The notes: generated by a model not told the origin, from the letters alone. A stretch of DNA of 64,000 nt from Alphaproteobacteria bacterium (GCA_028285105.1 JANQQE010000027.1:62001-126000), one strand, 5' to 3'. Shown: positions 51,349-61,500, numbered from the stretch's first letter. Program-made: numbers and translations.

Positions 51349-51390
51349 CGGCTCCATTCCCTTTCGCCTGGGGGATGGAGCCGTCTTATT
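51349..51390 (+). terminator. Intrinsic terminator after flagellin
   Basis: CGGCTCCAT (51349-57) pairs perfectly with ATGGAGCCG (51375-83), extended inward by CCC/GGG pairs. A T-rich run, TCTTATTT, follows. It closes the flagellar operon before the convergent kinase gene. Confidence 0.85.
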
Positions 51391-51411
51391 TCTATTCGAT
51401 TGCAAATGGAT

Positions 51412-53079
51412 TTAGCGAGCGGTGGGGTGGGTTTTGTCCAGATCCGTCGCACCGGAGCGCATCACCGAAAGGCGAACCTCGAATCGCGTGCCTTTGTCTT
51501 TCGCCGTCTTGATGCGGATTTCGCCTTGCAATTCGTCCACGATTTTTTTTGCAGCAGCCAACCCAAGTCCCGTTCCACCTTGACCCTTGGATGAGTTGAA
51601 CGGTTCAAACACACCCTTGAGGTCGTCAGAGTCGATGCCCGGTCCGTTGTCGGTGATTCGTATCGAGACCATGTTGGCGTCGGTGTCGTATCGGGTCTTG
51701 ACCAATACACGTCCCGTTTCGGTGGGGCACGCGTCGGTGGCGTTGAGGATGAGATTGAACACAACCTGATGAATTCCTTCAACATCGGTCGGGATCGCCG
51801 GGACATCGTCGAGGTCGGCAAGCAGCATCACGCCTCGTTCTTCGGCATGGCGCTTGGCCAGATCGACAGCGTCTTCAATAACGTTGTTGATTTGTGCCAA
51901 TTCGATCTTCGGGAGACGGTCTTTGCTGAACGTCAACATGTTGGTCGTCAGGTTGAACACGCGATCGAGATTGTGTTCGACTATGCGCCAACCCGTACGA
52001 ATCTTATCCGAATCGTCGCGGTTCAGACCCATGTCCACAATGTCCGCACCGCTTCGAAGACCTTGCAACAAATTGCGAATGTGATGCGACAGATACGCAA
52101 CTGTTTCCCCCGTTGCTGCCAACCGGGCGTTGCGCATTCGCGCTTCGGTCAAACGCTGATTTTCGATCGCCAATCCGCAAACGCGACCGATGGCGGTTGC
52201 CAACCGAAGATGGTCCTGACTGTAGGTGTGCCGTCCCATCGGACAATCGATGTGGATGACGCCGATGACTTCGTCGTGACCGGTCAGTGGTACGCAGATC
52301 ACGCTGCGAAGCGCCAGGCTTTCGAGGCTGGCTGTGTTTGGGTCGGTGACGAATCGTTCGTCAGCGTTGGCATTGGCACAGAGGACACCCGCTTTGGTGT
52401 CGATGACTTGCTGGATGATTGCACTGGACGTTTTGATTTGCTCGTGCGTGCGTCCAGCTTTTGATCGATACCGGACGACGGCAGGCTCCAATTCGGCGCC
52501 GGCACGCTTGCGGATGAGAATGAACAACCGGTCGACGATCAGGCTGCGGAGAATGATATCGGTGATGCGATCCAAAAACTCGCGCTCGGACGCAATCACG
52601 CCAGCCGCTTCCGCCAGTTGATACATCACGTTCCAGGAACGAACCGCAGCCGCATTTTCCGGAGCAGCAACGATAACGCTCTCTTCGCTTGACTGAATCG
52701 CTGAAAGCAGGGATGAGTCTCCGGCATCGTCGCCTCCGCTGAATTGAACCATGTTTTCGGTTGTTTGCGGTTCGCCGAAACCCTGAACGCCCAATTGTCC
52801 GCGAAACGCCAGAAGCGTACCGCCGATTTTGATCTGGTCGCCATGATGAAGTTGCGTCGCTTCGGATATTCGTTCACCGTTGACGTAGGTACCGTTTGAG
52901 CTGCCGAGATGGGTGATCGTCCATTCGTCGCCGTTGCACATCAGTTCGGCGTGGCGGCGCGATACGGTATAATCGGTGAGTGGGGCCTGCTCTGAGTGGC
53001 GACCCAGAAGCACAGACGAATGGGTGAGTTCGATGGCCTGACCTGCATCGGGCCCTTGAAGTACATAGAGTGTTGCCAC
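51412..53079 (-). CDS. FHA-GAF sensor histidine kinase
   Basis: A ~555-residue soluble kinase. An FHA phosphothreonine-binding domain comes first (VLLGRHSEQAPLTDYTVSRRHAEL, HLGSSNGTYVNGERI, HHGDQIKIGG). A GAF domain (~175-320) follows: SLALRSVICVPLTGHDEVIGVIHID. Then come a dimerisation helix with the phospho-accepting His in VAYLSHHIRNLLQGLRSG, and an HATPase domain with NLILNATDACP, ITDNGPGID, and KGQGGTGLGLAAAKKI. There is no transmembrane helix and no adjacent response regulator. GTG 53079 (VATLYVLQGPDAGQ) is preferred over ATG 53115. It faces the flagellin terminator; any link to motility is untested. Confidence 0.88.
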   Translation of the reverse strand: MATLYVLQGPDAGQAIELTHSSVLLGRHSEQAPLTDYTVSRRHAELMCNGDEWTITHLGSSNGTYVNGERISEATQLHHGDQIKIGGTLLAFRGQLGVQGFGEPQTTENMVQFSGGDDAGDSSLLSAIQSSEESVIVAAPENAAAVRSWNVMYQLAEAAGVIASEREFLDRITDIILRSLIVDRLFILIRKRAGAELEPAVVRYRSKAGRTHEQIKTSSAIIQQVIDTKAGVLCANANADERFVTDPNTASLESLALRSVICVPLTGHDEVIGVIHIDCPMGRHTYSQDHLRLATAIGRVCGLAIENQRLTEARMRNARLAATGETVAYLSHHIRNLLQGLRSGADIVDMGLNRDDSDKIRTGWRIVEHNLDRVFNLTTNMLTFSKDRLPKIELAQINNVIEDAVDLAKRHAEERGVMLLADLDDVPAIPTDVEGIHQVVFNLILNATDACPTETGRVLVKTRYDTDANMVSIRITDNGPGIDSDDLKGVFEPFNSSKGQGGTGLGLAAAKKIVDELQGEIRIKTAKDKGTRFEVRLSVMRSGATDLDKTHPTAR

Positions 53080-53245
53080 GTTTCGGTTCTCGTAGCTCTC
53101 TGAAGCGCAATGCACATCATCACGCGATCGAATCAGTCATTCCATAGCGCGGGGACGATTTCGCGGAATCGAGTTCGACGAAATGCATTGGTACCGCAAC
53201 AGATGACAGGACGCGAGTCGATGGTAAAAACCGCAGATGGATAAG

Positions 53246-54601
53246 TCAATTCTGCGCGGCCAACGAACGCTTGTTCAGCTTGAATCGAGCCATCACTGGA
53301 TTGTGGTCGGACCCGCTCGATTCCACCGTACCGAGAATCACGTCGTAGCTTTGAGGCACATACAACTGTGCCATCGCAGGCGACGCGAGGATAAAATCGA
53401 TCATCGATAAGTAGCTGCGATTGTAAGTGATTCGTTTGTCTTCCGGCAGATCATCGATGAACGCAGCGAGTTTGCTATCTCCGTCGCCGATCAGCCGCTG
53501 AATCGGTTCGCTCTCGAAGGTGTCATTGAAATCGCCGCAAATAACGAATCGGGCCTGCGGGTCTTCGGAAAGAATGCGGTCGAGTTTTCTGCGGGCTGCA
53601 AGCACTTCACCAAGTCGAATCGGGCGGGACTTGTCGGCTCCGCCATGCTTGCTCTTGAGATGAACAACGAATACGTCGAACGTATCATATCCATCCGGTT
53701 CAATGCTGACCTGCAAGAGATCTCGCTGGAAACGCATGTGTCGACCGTCGGCGCTTCTGAAATCGACGTGGCGATGCGACGTCACCTCGCCGACCGGTAA
53801 GCGCGAAACCAAAGCGACATCGATCCCGCGACGATTATTGCCCTCAATCAGTACAATGTCGCAATAGCCCATGTCAGCCAGATGCGTCGCAATGAAATCT
53901 TCCAATCCACCGCGGTTTTCAACTTCCTGAAGCGCCAGTACATCGGCGTTGGCTTGGCGGATGGTCTTGGCGAGGTTTGCGACTTCTGAGTCTCGCTTAC
54001 CGGGATACGATTCAGAATCTGAATACGGATCGTCAAAATTATCGAAGAGGTTCAAAACATTGAACGTCGCGATCGTAACTTCGCCATCCTTCAATGATTT
54101 TGGTTTTGACGGACTGAGGTATTTCGGTTTGTAGACCTTGGGTGTGTCGGTTTTCGCGACGGGTGTTGCCGCAACGGTCGCGCCCTTCGCCGGTGGCTTT
54201 GGACTCTCGACGATCTGAATATCGTTGGCCGAAGTCAGTACGATTTCCGGTTTGCCTTTGAATTGGATGACTTCACCGACGATCCGCACATGCTTGCCTC
54301 GAAACATCGATTCGGGTGGCGACGAAAATTGTGAGTAAAGATTGCTTGGAATCACCCCGGTAAAGGTGGTCCGAAAATCCCTGTCGAAGTTTAGAAAGCA
54401 GCGACTACCGATATCTTTTGAACCGACCACCGTCCCATACACCACGCAGCGCTTCCCATAATGTTCTGCCGTATCGCTCCAGGATATCTGCGGAAGATTG
54501 GGGTCAAAAAGATTGGCATCCTTCTGCTCATCCGCACCGATGACAAGAGTGGTACTCAGGCTCAATAGAATGACGGTTGCGACGAGTGTTTTGCGAATCA
54601 T
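53246..54601 (-). CDS. Exported endonuclease/exonuclease/phosphatase-family protein with an N-terminal OB-fold
   Basis: A 451-residue secreted protein. ATG 54601 has GGAG seven bases upstream and a signal peptide (VATVILLSLSTTLVIGA). Residues ~25-135 form an OB-like domain (GKRCVVYGTVVGSKDIG, FRGKHVRIVGEVIQFKGKPEIVL). After a Pro/Lys linker comes the EEP fold: VTIATFNVLNLFD, DVLALQEVEN (metal Glu), FVVHLKSK, FVICGDFNDT and SSGSDHNPVMARF (catalytic Asp-His). Such proteins cut DNA, RNA or phosphodiesters outside the cytoplasm; the substrate is unknown. It precedes the histidine kinase on the same strand after a gap of about 170 bases. Confidence 0.85.
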   Translation of the reverse strand: MIRKTLVATVILLSLSTTLVIGADEQKDANLFDPNLPQISWSDTAEHYGKRCVVYGTVVGSKDIGSRCFLNFDRDFRTTFTGVIPSNLYSQFSSPPESMFRGKHVRIVGEVIQFKGKPEIVLTSANDIQIVESPKPPAKGATVAATPVAKTDTPKVYKPKYLSPSKPKSLKDGEVTIATFNVLNLFDNFDDPYSDSESYPGKRDSEVANLAKTIRQANADVLALQEVENRGGLEDFIATHLADMGYCDIVLIEGNNRRGIDVALVSRLPVGEVTSHRHVDFRSADGRHMRFQRDLLQVSIEPDGYDTFDVFVVHLKSKHGGADKSRPIRLGEVLAARRKLDRILSEDPQARFVICGDFNDTFESEPIQRLIGDGDSKLAAFIDDLPEDKRITYNRSYLSMIDFILASPAMAQLYVPQSYDVILGTVESSGSDHNPVMARFKLNKRSLAAQN

Positions 54602-54748
54602 GTCCAATCTCCGATACTTGGGTTTATCCGATAAAACCGGGGGATCGACGATATTTTATGGCAATCGAAACATAAAGCCACCTTTCCGGGGCGTGATGAT
54701 ATCGTAGGCTTCTTACGGTTGCGAGGGTTCGAATCGGGAGGCTGACTG

Positions 54749-55306
54749 ATGCTCAAGACAACAGACGCTAGAGGCAACAGGGGAATGGGAACGTCAATGC
54801 TATTGGACGACGAATCACCTCGGCACGAAGGGACTTGTGCGTACGGCTCACACGATTGCGACAATCGACTGGATGAAGTCTTTGAGAAACATCACCTCAA
54901 GACGGTCGAACAAGACTATAGCGCTCCGCTGCCAAAGCAGGTCTCGGCCATCGATAGGCTTCGACACGTTTTTGTGAATGAATTGATACCCGTGGTCAAC
55001 GAACTGCGCGAGAAGTACGCCTCGAAGGGGCTGAATCTGCAAATGAACGCGGAACGCTTCTTAAGCGGTAAGCGTGAAATTGTGATCGAAATGCAATTCG
55101 ATGGGATTGGCATGCGCTACAACGGCACGGTGATCGAAGGGGTGATCGCATTTAACCAGACGCGCTATGACATTGAGGATCGCAGCGGACTGACCGCCTC
55201 TGGCGCTGCGCTTCGCACGCGCGATCTTGACGCGGACAAGTTCAGAACTTTTCTTTGCGATCGCATCGCTCATCTCGTTCAACAAGCCAGCAAGCGCCAT
55301 CGCTAG
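54749..55306 (+). CDS. Hypothetical protein
   Basis: A 185-residue protein with GGGAGG eight bases before the ATG, so it is probably expressed. The N-terminal ~60 residues are polar and probably disordered. The remainder looks folded: LRHVFVNELIPVVNELREKYASKGLNLQMNAERFLSGKREIVIEMQFDG followed by a beta-rich stretch and a C-terminal helix FRTFLCDRIAHLVQQASK. No signal peptide or membrane segment. I recognise no family. Its 3' end faces the minus-strand membrane gene. Confidence 0.65.
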   Translation: MLKTTDARGNRGMGTSMLLDDESPRHEGTCAYGSHDCDNRLDEVFEKHHLKTVEQDYSAPLPKQVSAIDRLRHVFVNELIPVVNELREKYASKGLNLQMNAERFLSGKREIVIEMQFDGIGMRYNGTVIEGVIAFNQTRYDIEDRSGLTASGAALRTRDLDADKFRTFLCDRIAHLVQQASKRHR

Positions 55307-55383
55307 CTTGAAGGGCGCCGTCAGGATTTCTGCTGCAAACATGCGTGTCGGGAGCAGGCACAAATCTTGACGGCGGCGATTCA

Positions 55384-57450
55384 TCAATCGGAGATCGGTT
55401 TTTCTCCCTGCGAAACCGATTCGTCGAAATGTTCGAGTTCGGTCAACACCGATTCGGGATTCTTGCGGTGGTCCTCCATTCCCGGTGGTTGGGGCATGAC
55501 TTTGTCTACGGCGAATGGCGGATTGTGTGTCTTGCATTGTTGTTCGACATATGGAAGAGCGTCGTCGTAGATGGCCTTGCGGGTCGTCAGATCGAGCGAC
55601 TTCCACACGCGAGCCTTTTCTTGAGCCGAATACGCCGGAGTCTGCATAAACACAAGCGCAGCATCTCGCCTCATGATTCCCAGCGGTTGCATCTTTCGCC
55701 GCGTGTTGCGGTCTGTGTCCATGTCACGATGAAAATATTCCCACCAGCTCTTGGCGGTGTTGAAACTCTGAATACTTCGATCGACCGCGCCGACAGCTGC
55801 CTCTTTTAGCGAACGAAGCAGAAATGCCTGAATGAACGAGCGGGCTCCAGAATGCGTGTCCAGTTGTTCTTTGAACTGCCGCTCGATGAACGCCTTGAAG
55901 GTCGTGTTGTACCAGGGCTTTACGTTGCCGAATTCGTCGAGATCGAATTTGCGAAGGTAAAAATAATATTCCTTCGCCTCATCGAGATTCTTCTTTCCGC
56001 CGGCCAAATATAGCTGACGGATTGCTCGCATCAGAAAGTTTTCGTGACCCGTCGAGTAGTTCGGGCCAGCCGTTCCCTCGACAAAATCGGGATGATCGCC
56101 GAACTGCTCCTTGCCATACTTGATATATGCCTCGTGCATGTGCCGAATAAATCGCGCGTCCGGCTGGGGATCGCAAAATGACTTGCCGGGCTCATCAAAA
56201 TTCGGTTCGAGAATGATCTTGCCATTGCGACTGAGTTGGTCAAGTGCGAAGAAGATAAACCGAACCGCATTCATCGAATCGGCATCGTCTCGGTTCTTGA
56301 TGCCGGATGTGACGTGGTCCCCGTACGAAGCCCAATACAAGGCGTGCGAAAAACAGCTCCGCCAATCGAGCGGTCCATATTCTTCCATCAGCGACAACAT
56401 GTACTCGACGCTCATATTGTATTTTTCAGCGTCGCGAAGCACATCGGACCGAACCGCCGCACACAACTGGTCCAGCAATTCAGCGTTCGTCGGATCACTC
56501 AGTAAATCGCGCTGCCGCTTGTGCGGTACGATTTGATATTCGTCGTCGACCACGACGAATTGTTCTTGATTTGAATAGGTGCGCAGGTACTCGGCGACAA
56601 ATGAAAGCAACGTCTCGTTCGCAGAGAGTTCAACTTCATCCTCGGCAGCCGCTTTGGCTTCTGCCGGTGTCCAATCCGGATTCAATTCCAGCAGTTCCGA
56701 TTCATCCTTGCGCCGCATCCGATCGACGAATCGCTTGATTTCCGGATTCTCCTCGATCCATTTATCCAAATCGCGCGGCGCTTCCACGATTTTCTTGAAA
56801 CGATCGACAGCCTGATCGTCTTCAAGCACCAGCGGCGGTTCGCCAAATATTCGCTCCATCTCGACAGCCAACTGGGCCTTGTATGCCCGGTGCGAGTCGT
56901 CGAGTTTGTCACCTATCTTGTGGTAAAAGATCCAGGAAAGTTCCTTGTATAGCGAAATCGACTTGGGGTTATACACCAGTCCGCGGTTGCGTAAATTGCT
57001 AATGCCGTTGGAAACCCAAAGCCATCTCGCCTTGTCGCTGTATTGGCAAACCGAAATGTTGTAGGCCATGTTCCAAGCCGAGTACTTCCAAACCGTCGGG
57101 TAGCGCGGGGCGAGTTTGCACAACCAGTCGGACAACTGCATCAACTCGAAAAAGCGATTCTCCATCTTGAGGTCTTCAAGGCGGATGAACGCAATGTCGA
57201 TGGCCAATGCTCGAAGCGTTCCAAGTTTGGTCATGAGCGCAATGTCCGGCGGCAGCCCCTTGATCTGCACGTCCAGCGTCAACTGTTCTTCACGCCTGAT
57301 TTCATTGATTGGGTGAACGAGAAACATAGCGCCCATTAGACATACCAACGCCAACAATCCTGACAGAAGTCGCACCCATCGGTCGCTGCGCGCAGCGCTG
57401 GCGCGTCCGGTGAGGTAGGTCTCCATGCTGGATTGGGCTGCCTGAGACAT
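55384..57450 (-). CDS. Membrane-anchored TPR-like protein of the SPFH/ABC cluster
   Basis: A 688-residue protein with one N-terminal transmembrane helix (LSGLLALVCLMGAMFLV, ~30-46) and the rest outside or inside the membrane. The body is rich in helical Trp/Tyr-containing repeats (QLSDWLCKLAPRYPTVWKYSAWNMAYNISV, SISLYKELSWIFYHKIGD), suggestive of TPR-like scaffolding. No enzymatic motif was seen. It ends a minus-strand run with the ABC permease 54 bases upstream. Homologues in planctomycetes appear to share this neighbourhood, but I cannot verify that here. A role as the substrate-handling or assembly part of the ABC system is inferred from position. Confidence 0.7.
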   Translation of the reverse strand: MSQAAQSSMETYLTGRASAARSDRWVRLLSGLLALVCLMGAMFLVHPINEIRREEQLTLDVQIKGLPPDIALMTKLGTLRALAIDIAFIRLEDLKMENRFFELMQLSDWLCKLAPRYPTVWKYSAWNMAYNISVCQYSDKARWLWVSNGISNLRNRGLVYNPKSISLYKELSWIFYHKIGDKLDDSHRAYKAQLAVEMERIFGEPPLVLEDDQAVDRFKKIVEAPRDLDKWIEENPEIKRFVDRMRRKDESELLELNPDWTPAEAKAAAEDEVELSANETLLSFVAEYLRTYSNQEQFVVVDDEYQIVPHKRQRDLLSDPTNAELLDQLCAAVRSDVLRDAEKYNMSVEYMLSLMEEYGPLDWRSCFSHALYWASYGDHVTSGIKNRDDADSMNAVRFIFFALDQLSRNGKIILEPNFDEPGKSFCDPQPDARFIRHMHEAYIKYGKEQFGDHPDFVEGTAGPNYSTGHENFLMRAIRQLYLAGGKKNLDEAKEYYFYLRKFDLDEFGNVKPWYNTTFKAFIERQFKEQLDTHSGARSFIQAFLLRSLKEAAVGAVDRSIQSFNTAKSWWEYFHRDMDTDRNTRRKMQPLGIMRRDAALVFMQTPAYSAQEKARVWKSLDLTTRKAIYDDALPYVEQQCKTHNPPFAVDKVMPQPPGMEDHRKNPESVLTELEHFDESVSQGEKPISD

Positions 57451-57504
57451 CGGGAAATCCCCAAACGATAAACGACTATGCCATTACGCCTTAAAGCGAT
57501 TGCG

Positions 57505-58893
57505 TCAAACTGAAACCTCATCCACTTCGCGTAACATGAACGCCAGACATCCTGCCAATAACAAGATCGCCGCTTTGAACAACACGAGATTGCCCACGCT
57601 CATCAAGACCCACATCAACGTGACATTTCGACCGTCTACCAACGATTCCAATCCGCTGAACTTGTCGAAGTTCGGAATCAGGAAGTAGACGATCCAGATG
57701 ACCGAGTTGAGGATCATCTGAACAATCCCCAATGATCCCTCTTCCGGAATCCAACTGACTGAGTCGAGAAGAAATTCCCGACTGGTCGCAAGGATGAGGA
57801 TCGTAAATGCCCCGAGACAAGCTACGGGGAATGAAAATACTGTAGACAGTGCGACGGCGATGGCGGCCAGAAACGCCAATCGGCACAAAACCAGGCTCAA
57901 CGCCCGAACGAAATTGCCTCCGAATGTACCGATCGGAAAGTACACCTGCACCGAATCGTCGCGCTGAAAAACGATTGTATTGTCGTACTGTTTTTCGCCG
58001 AACCGTGCGTATGGATTGATGTTTTGAAAGATGACCTGAAGCGTGTTGTCCGGTGCAACGCAGTCGGCAGGAACCGAAACGGTATGGATTCGATTCATGA
58101 AGTCTCGGCGAGGTACACCATATTGCTCCGTTCCCTTTTCGGCGCTTCCGAAGATCCAGCTGTATCTAATGATTTCATCGGGCGGAAAGTTTGAAACGCG
58201 GTGTTCGTATCGGAGATGAATCATCGAATCCTTGCTGCGATCGCACCGAACGTTTTCGAACTCAAAGACCCTTGTCTCTCGCGGCCAAATGACACGCCAG
58301 CGCTCGCGCATCTGTGCTTGAATCTTCTTCTTTTCTTTGACCTCATCGTGGTCTGGCAGTCCCGAATACTTACCGATCTCGACGTTTTCTTGGTACTTGG
58401 CCGCTGCCTCGGACGCGAACGACGGAATGACATAGTTCGATGCGTGTCGCGCACTTAGAATCTGACCTTCCAAGCGTTCCCTGTCGATCTTATCCTGAGC
58501 CGGTTCGGAGGCCAGATACAACGTCAATCCAAATATCAGCACACCGGCAATCAACAGCAGCATCGTATCAATGCACACGATTCCAAACCAACGCCCGACG
58601 ATATACTTCCAGCGTGCAACGGGCTTGGTCATCAGCATCAGGATTTGCTTGCCGGCGAGATCGTCAGAGATCGATTTGGCGAGGAAAATTGACAGCAATG
58701 AGAGCAGAAAACTGACCGTTGTTATGGAATACGAAAGGTAGGCCTGCACCGCTCCGCTGACCGTGTTGTCGCCCTTGGATACGAACGGCAAGCCGATCAG
58801 AATGATCGCCATGACAAAGATAAATGAGATCGCGACCTTGTTGCGAATGCTTTCTGAAATCGTATGACGGGCAACGGTCCAGATACTACCCAT
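57505..58893 (-). CDS. ABC-2-type transporter permease
   Basis: A 462-residue integral membrane protein. The N-terminal pattern IWTVARHTISESIRNKVAISFIFVMAIILIGLPF, followed by LSISFLAK-like LLSLLSIFLAKSISDDLAGKQILMLMTKPVARWKYIVGRWFGI, is typical of ABC-2 permeases of the NatB/gliding type. A large periplasmic loop of ~200 residues (about 160-350) lies between the helix pairs, and four hydrophobic segments close the protein. ATG 58893 has AAAGGA eight bases before it and overlaps the ATPase stop by eight bases, so the two are co-translated. Confidence 0.85.
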   Translation of the reverse strand: MGSIWTVARHTISESIRNKVAISFIFVMAIILIGLPFVSKGDNTVSGAVQAYLSYSITTVSFLLSLLSIFLAKSISDDLAGKQILMLMTKPVARWKYIVGRWFGIVCIDTMLLLIAGVLIFGLTLYLASEPAQDKIDRERLEGQILSARHASNYVIPSFASEAAAKYQENVEIGKYSGLPDHDEVKEKKKIQAQMRERWRVIWPRETRVFEFENVRCDRSKDSMIHLRYEHRVSNFPPDEIIRYSWIFGSAEKGTEQYGVPRRDFMNRIHTVSVPADCVAPDNTLQVIFQNINPYARFGEKQYDNTIVFQRDDSVQVYFPIGTFGGNFVRALSLVLCRLAFLAAIAVALSTVFSFPVACLGAFTILILATSREFLLDSVSWIPEEGSLGIVQMILNSVIWIVYFLIPNFDKFSGLESLVDGRNVTLMWVLMSVGNLVLFKAAILLLAGCLAFMLREVDEVSV

Positions 58894-60103
58894 TATCCCG
58901 ATCCTTTTGATCCGCTGAATTCTCTTGCCCGAGCAGCCCGTCAATCACGCTTTGATTGGCTTCGACTTTCTTGGGCGCAGTGGTCTTTGGCGATGACTCA
59001 GACGATGGTTTCGGCTTGAAATCTGCTGTGGGCGATGGTTTTGGCTTCGTCAGTTCGTCCAGCACTCTTGAGGAAGGTGCGGGATCTTTTTCTTTCTTCG
59101 CCGACATGGGTACCGGAACCGCCGGTGTTTCTTGATCCGCTGCCAGAATCAGCGATTGGATGATCTCGCTACCGTCATCGGTTGCAGCGCCGAGAAACTC
59201 AGGAATGGCTCCTGCTTGCCCGGCGCCTGACGTTTCGATCTTTGCCGCCTGCGCATCTTCAACGATCTTGAGAAACAGATTCTCAAGTCGGCCTGTCGGC
59301 ACACTGACATCGATGGGTTTCGACTCGCGCCTTTCAACGACCGACTTGATCTCTTCAATGGTACCCGGTTGAAGCCGTTCCGCCTGAATCTGCGTGACGT
59401 CCTTCTGGGCCAGCAGTTCCTTCACTGTTCCTTCGGCTTGAACTTTTCCGCCATACAGGATGCAAACCCTGTCACAAACATCCTCGACATCAGCCAACAA
59501 ATGGCTGCTCAGCAGAATCGTCTTGCCCATGTCGCCAAGCCTGCGAATGACATCCTTGATCTGACGTGTTCCGATCGGGTCAAGACCGGATGTTGGTTCG
59601 TCCAGAACCAGAAATTCAGGATCGTTGATTAGGGCTTGGGCCAAACCGATGCGACGGGCCATGCCTTTCGAGTATTCGCCGATACGCCGATTCGATTCAT
59701 GTTGCAATCCAACCATTTCCAGCAACATGTCGCGGCGTTCGCGGCGAACCTGCCCATGTTGACGAAAGAGTCTGCCGTAAAAATCCAGCGTCTCCTTCGC
59801 ATCAAGGAATCGATAAAGATACGATTCCTCGGGCAAATATCCGATTCGCTGTTTGATCGCCACGTCGGTTGGAGGCCGCCCAAAAACGGAGATGCGTCCT
59901 CGTGTGGGATAAAGCAATCCGAGCAACATCTTGATGACGGTACTCTTGCCCGAACCGTTGGGGCCCAGAAGTCCGAAAACCTCTCCAGGCTTGATTTCGA
60001 TGTTGAGATCCTGAACCGCCGAAACGCGAGGCCGCCGCCAAAAATCCTTAAAGACCTTTTGCAGTCCCACAGTTTGAATGACTGGTAGCGTTGATTCGAC
60101 CAT
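58886..60103 (-). CDS. ABC transporter ATP-binding protein with a long C-terminal tail
   Basis: A 405-residue ATPase. Walker A is GLLGPNGSGKST (45-55), the Q-loop region is IGYLPEESYLYRFLDAKETLDFYG, the signature is GEYSKGMARRIGLA (142-155) and Walker B is FLVLDEPTSGLDP, then the H-loop ILLSSHLLADVEDVCDR. This matches the NatA/gliding-type export group. After residue ~235 comes a regulatory-like domain and then a Pro/Lys/Ser-rich tail (about 310-405), which is unusually long. It forms a pair with the overlapping permease gene. Confidence 0.9.
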   Translation of the reverse strand: MVESTLPVIQTVGLQKVFKDFWRRPRVSAVQDLNIEIKPGEVFGLLGPNGSGKSTVIKMLLGLLYPTRGRISVFGRPPTDVAIKQRIGYLPEESYLYRFLDAKETLDFYGRLFRQHGQVRRERRDMLLEMVGLQHESNRRIGEYSKGMARRIGLAQALINDPEFLVLDEPTSGLDPIGTRQIKDVIRRLGDMGKTILLSSHLLADVEDVCDRVCILYGGKVQAEGTVKELLAQKDVTQIQAERLQPGTIEEIKSVVERRESKPIDVSVPTGRLENLFLKIVEDAQAAKIETSGAGQAGAIPEFLGAATDDGSEIIQSLILAADQETPAVPVPMSAKKEKDPAPSSRVLDELTKPKPSPTADFKPKPSSESSPKTTAPKKVEANQSVIDGLLGQENSADQKDRDNG

Positions 60104-60183
60104 GGTTTAGGCGCGTTTCCGAATGGGTCAACGATGTCCGTCTTGAGCCCTCTGCTCGATCGTCTAGTCGTGGTGACTTGCGT

Positions 60184-61500
60184 TTATGGCATAATTGCGT
60201 GCAATTTCTTCTTCGGCGCAAATTCGTAAGCGTCGCTCTCTTGGCGCAATCTTTCGGTTTCGTCACGAGCCGCCTGCTCGGGGTCGGGTTCGATGTGAAT
60301 GCGAAGTTCCATCGCATTGCTGGCGACGAAGTGCTTGGTCAAACCTTTCTGCTGAAGAACCCGCTGCCTGGTTTGTTCCCAAAGGCGGTGAATCAGCAGG
60401 TCGGGCGATTCGAGATATTCATCAAGCACCGCGTGATACTGGTCTACATCGCCTTCGATTTGCTGTACGACTTTCGTGTAGTACCCGCGTGCAAGCCGAA
60501 TCTGTTCACCAGCTGCTCCGGATGCTTCGTTTTCCAGTATCTGATCGATTTCAGCTTCCAACTTCTTTTGCTTCGCTTCGTCGTTCGTCTCAATGGCGGC
60601 GTCGAGTTGATCCAGCAAGCCCACATGTCTTTCGCCCGTTCTTGTCTGATACGTCGCCAACTCGCGCCAGGAATTGCCCGCCGTTGCATTGAGAACTTTG
60701 ATGCGCTGCTGATGGGCTTCCTGAACGGCTTTGTCGCGTTCGCTTTGCGCTTTGGCCACATTGTCAAAGGCAATCATCGTCGGTCCAGGAACGGAAGAGT
60801 GTGGAATGTCGAGGGCGACAACATGAACGCCAGTTTCCAACTGTTCAAGCCGTTCGTTTACCATCGAGCGCACCTTGAAGGCGACATCGGTTGTTGAACC
60901 TCGGGTCACGTCTTCGGCGCTGTAACTGGAAACGGCGTTTATCGTGGCGTCGTTGAGCAAAGACTTGATCAACACTTCCACTTCCGTCGTCGATTCGTCG
61001 CCGACATTAAGAACGTATCGTTCCAGGTTTTTCACTCGGTACTTCACGTCCCACTGAATATGAACGATTCCGTTGTCAGCCGTCAGCAGAGACCCATCAA
61101 GTCCGGGGTTCAATATGCCACTGTTTCGCACTTTGCTGAGCGGTTCATTGATCTGGCCCTCTTTGACTTTGGGCCAGTGATCAAGGCTGCGGAACGAATT
61201 GTCCTTCTTGGTCGCAAAGATCAAAGTTTCTTCGATTGGGAATGGGAATGCTATCGAAGCACCAGAACCCTTGACCCGGTTCAACTTGCCGAAGCGAAAC
61301 ACAACTGCTTCTGAATCTTCGTCAACAATCCGCACGCCGCTAAATGCATAAAGCACAACGAGTACGACCATGATGAACTTGAGAATGTTGAAGCTTGCCC
61401 GCATGGCATCGGCGAGCGATTGGTTTGCCGCATCCAGCGGAGCTTCACCCGGCAAATCGCCTGCCGGAGGATGATGATGGTGATGATGCGAGTGGGCCAT
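60184..61500 (-). CDS. hflK: SPFH/Band 7 protein, HflK-like, with a natural His-rich N-terminus
   Basis: A 438-residue membrane protein. It starts MAHSHHHHHHPP, a six-histidine run, then one transmembrane helix (FNILKFIMVVLVVLYAFSGV, ~37-56) and an SPFH domain: RIVDEDSEAVVFRFGKLNRVKGSGASIAFPFPIEE, IVHIQWDVKYRVKNLERYVLNVGD and ALDIPHSSVPGPTMIAFDNVAKAQSERDKAVQEA. A long coiled coil follows with a DQILENEASG spacer. HflK/HflC proteins form large membrane assemblies around FtsH; no FtsH gene is in the window. The His run could bind metal. Confidence 0.85.
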   Translation of the reverse strand: MAHSHHHHHHPPAGDLPGEAPLDAANQSLADAMRASFNILKFIMVVLVVLYAFSGVRIVDEDSEAVVFRFGKLNRVKGSGASIAFPFPIEETLIFATKKDNSFRSLDHWPKVKEGQINEPLSKVRNSGILNPGLDGSLLTADNGIVHIQWDVKYRVKNLERYVLNVGDESTTEVEVLIKSLLNDATINAVSSYSAEDVTRGSTTDVAFKVRSMVNERLEQLETGVHVVALDIPHSSVPGPTMIAFDNVAKAQSERDKAVQEAHQQRIKVLNATAGNSWRELATYQTRTGERHVGLLDQLDAAIETNDEAKQKKLEAEIDQILENEASGAAGEQIRLARGYYTKVVQQIEGDVDQYHAVLDEYLESPDLLIHRLWEQTRQRVLQQKGLTKHFVASNAMELRIHIEPDPEQAARDETERLRQESDAYEFAPKKKLHAIMP

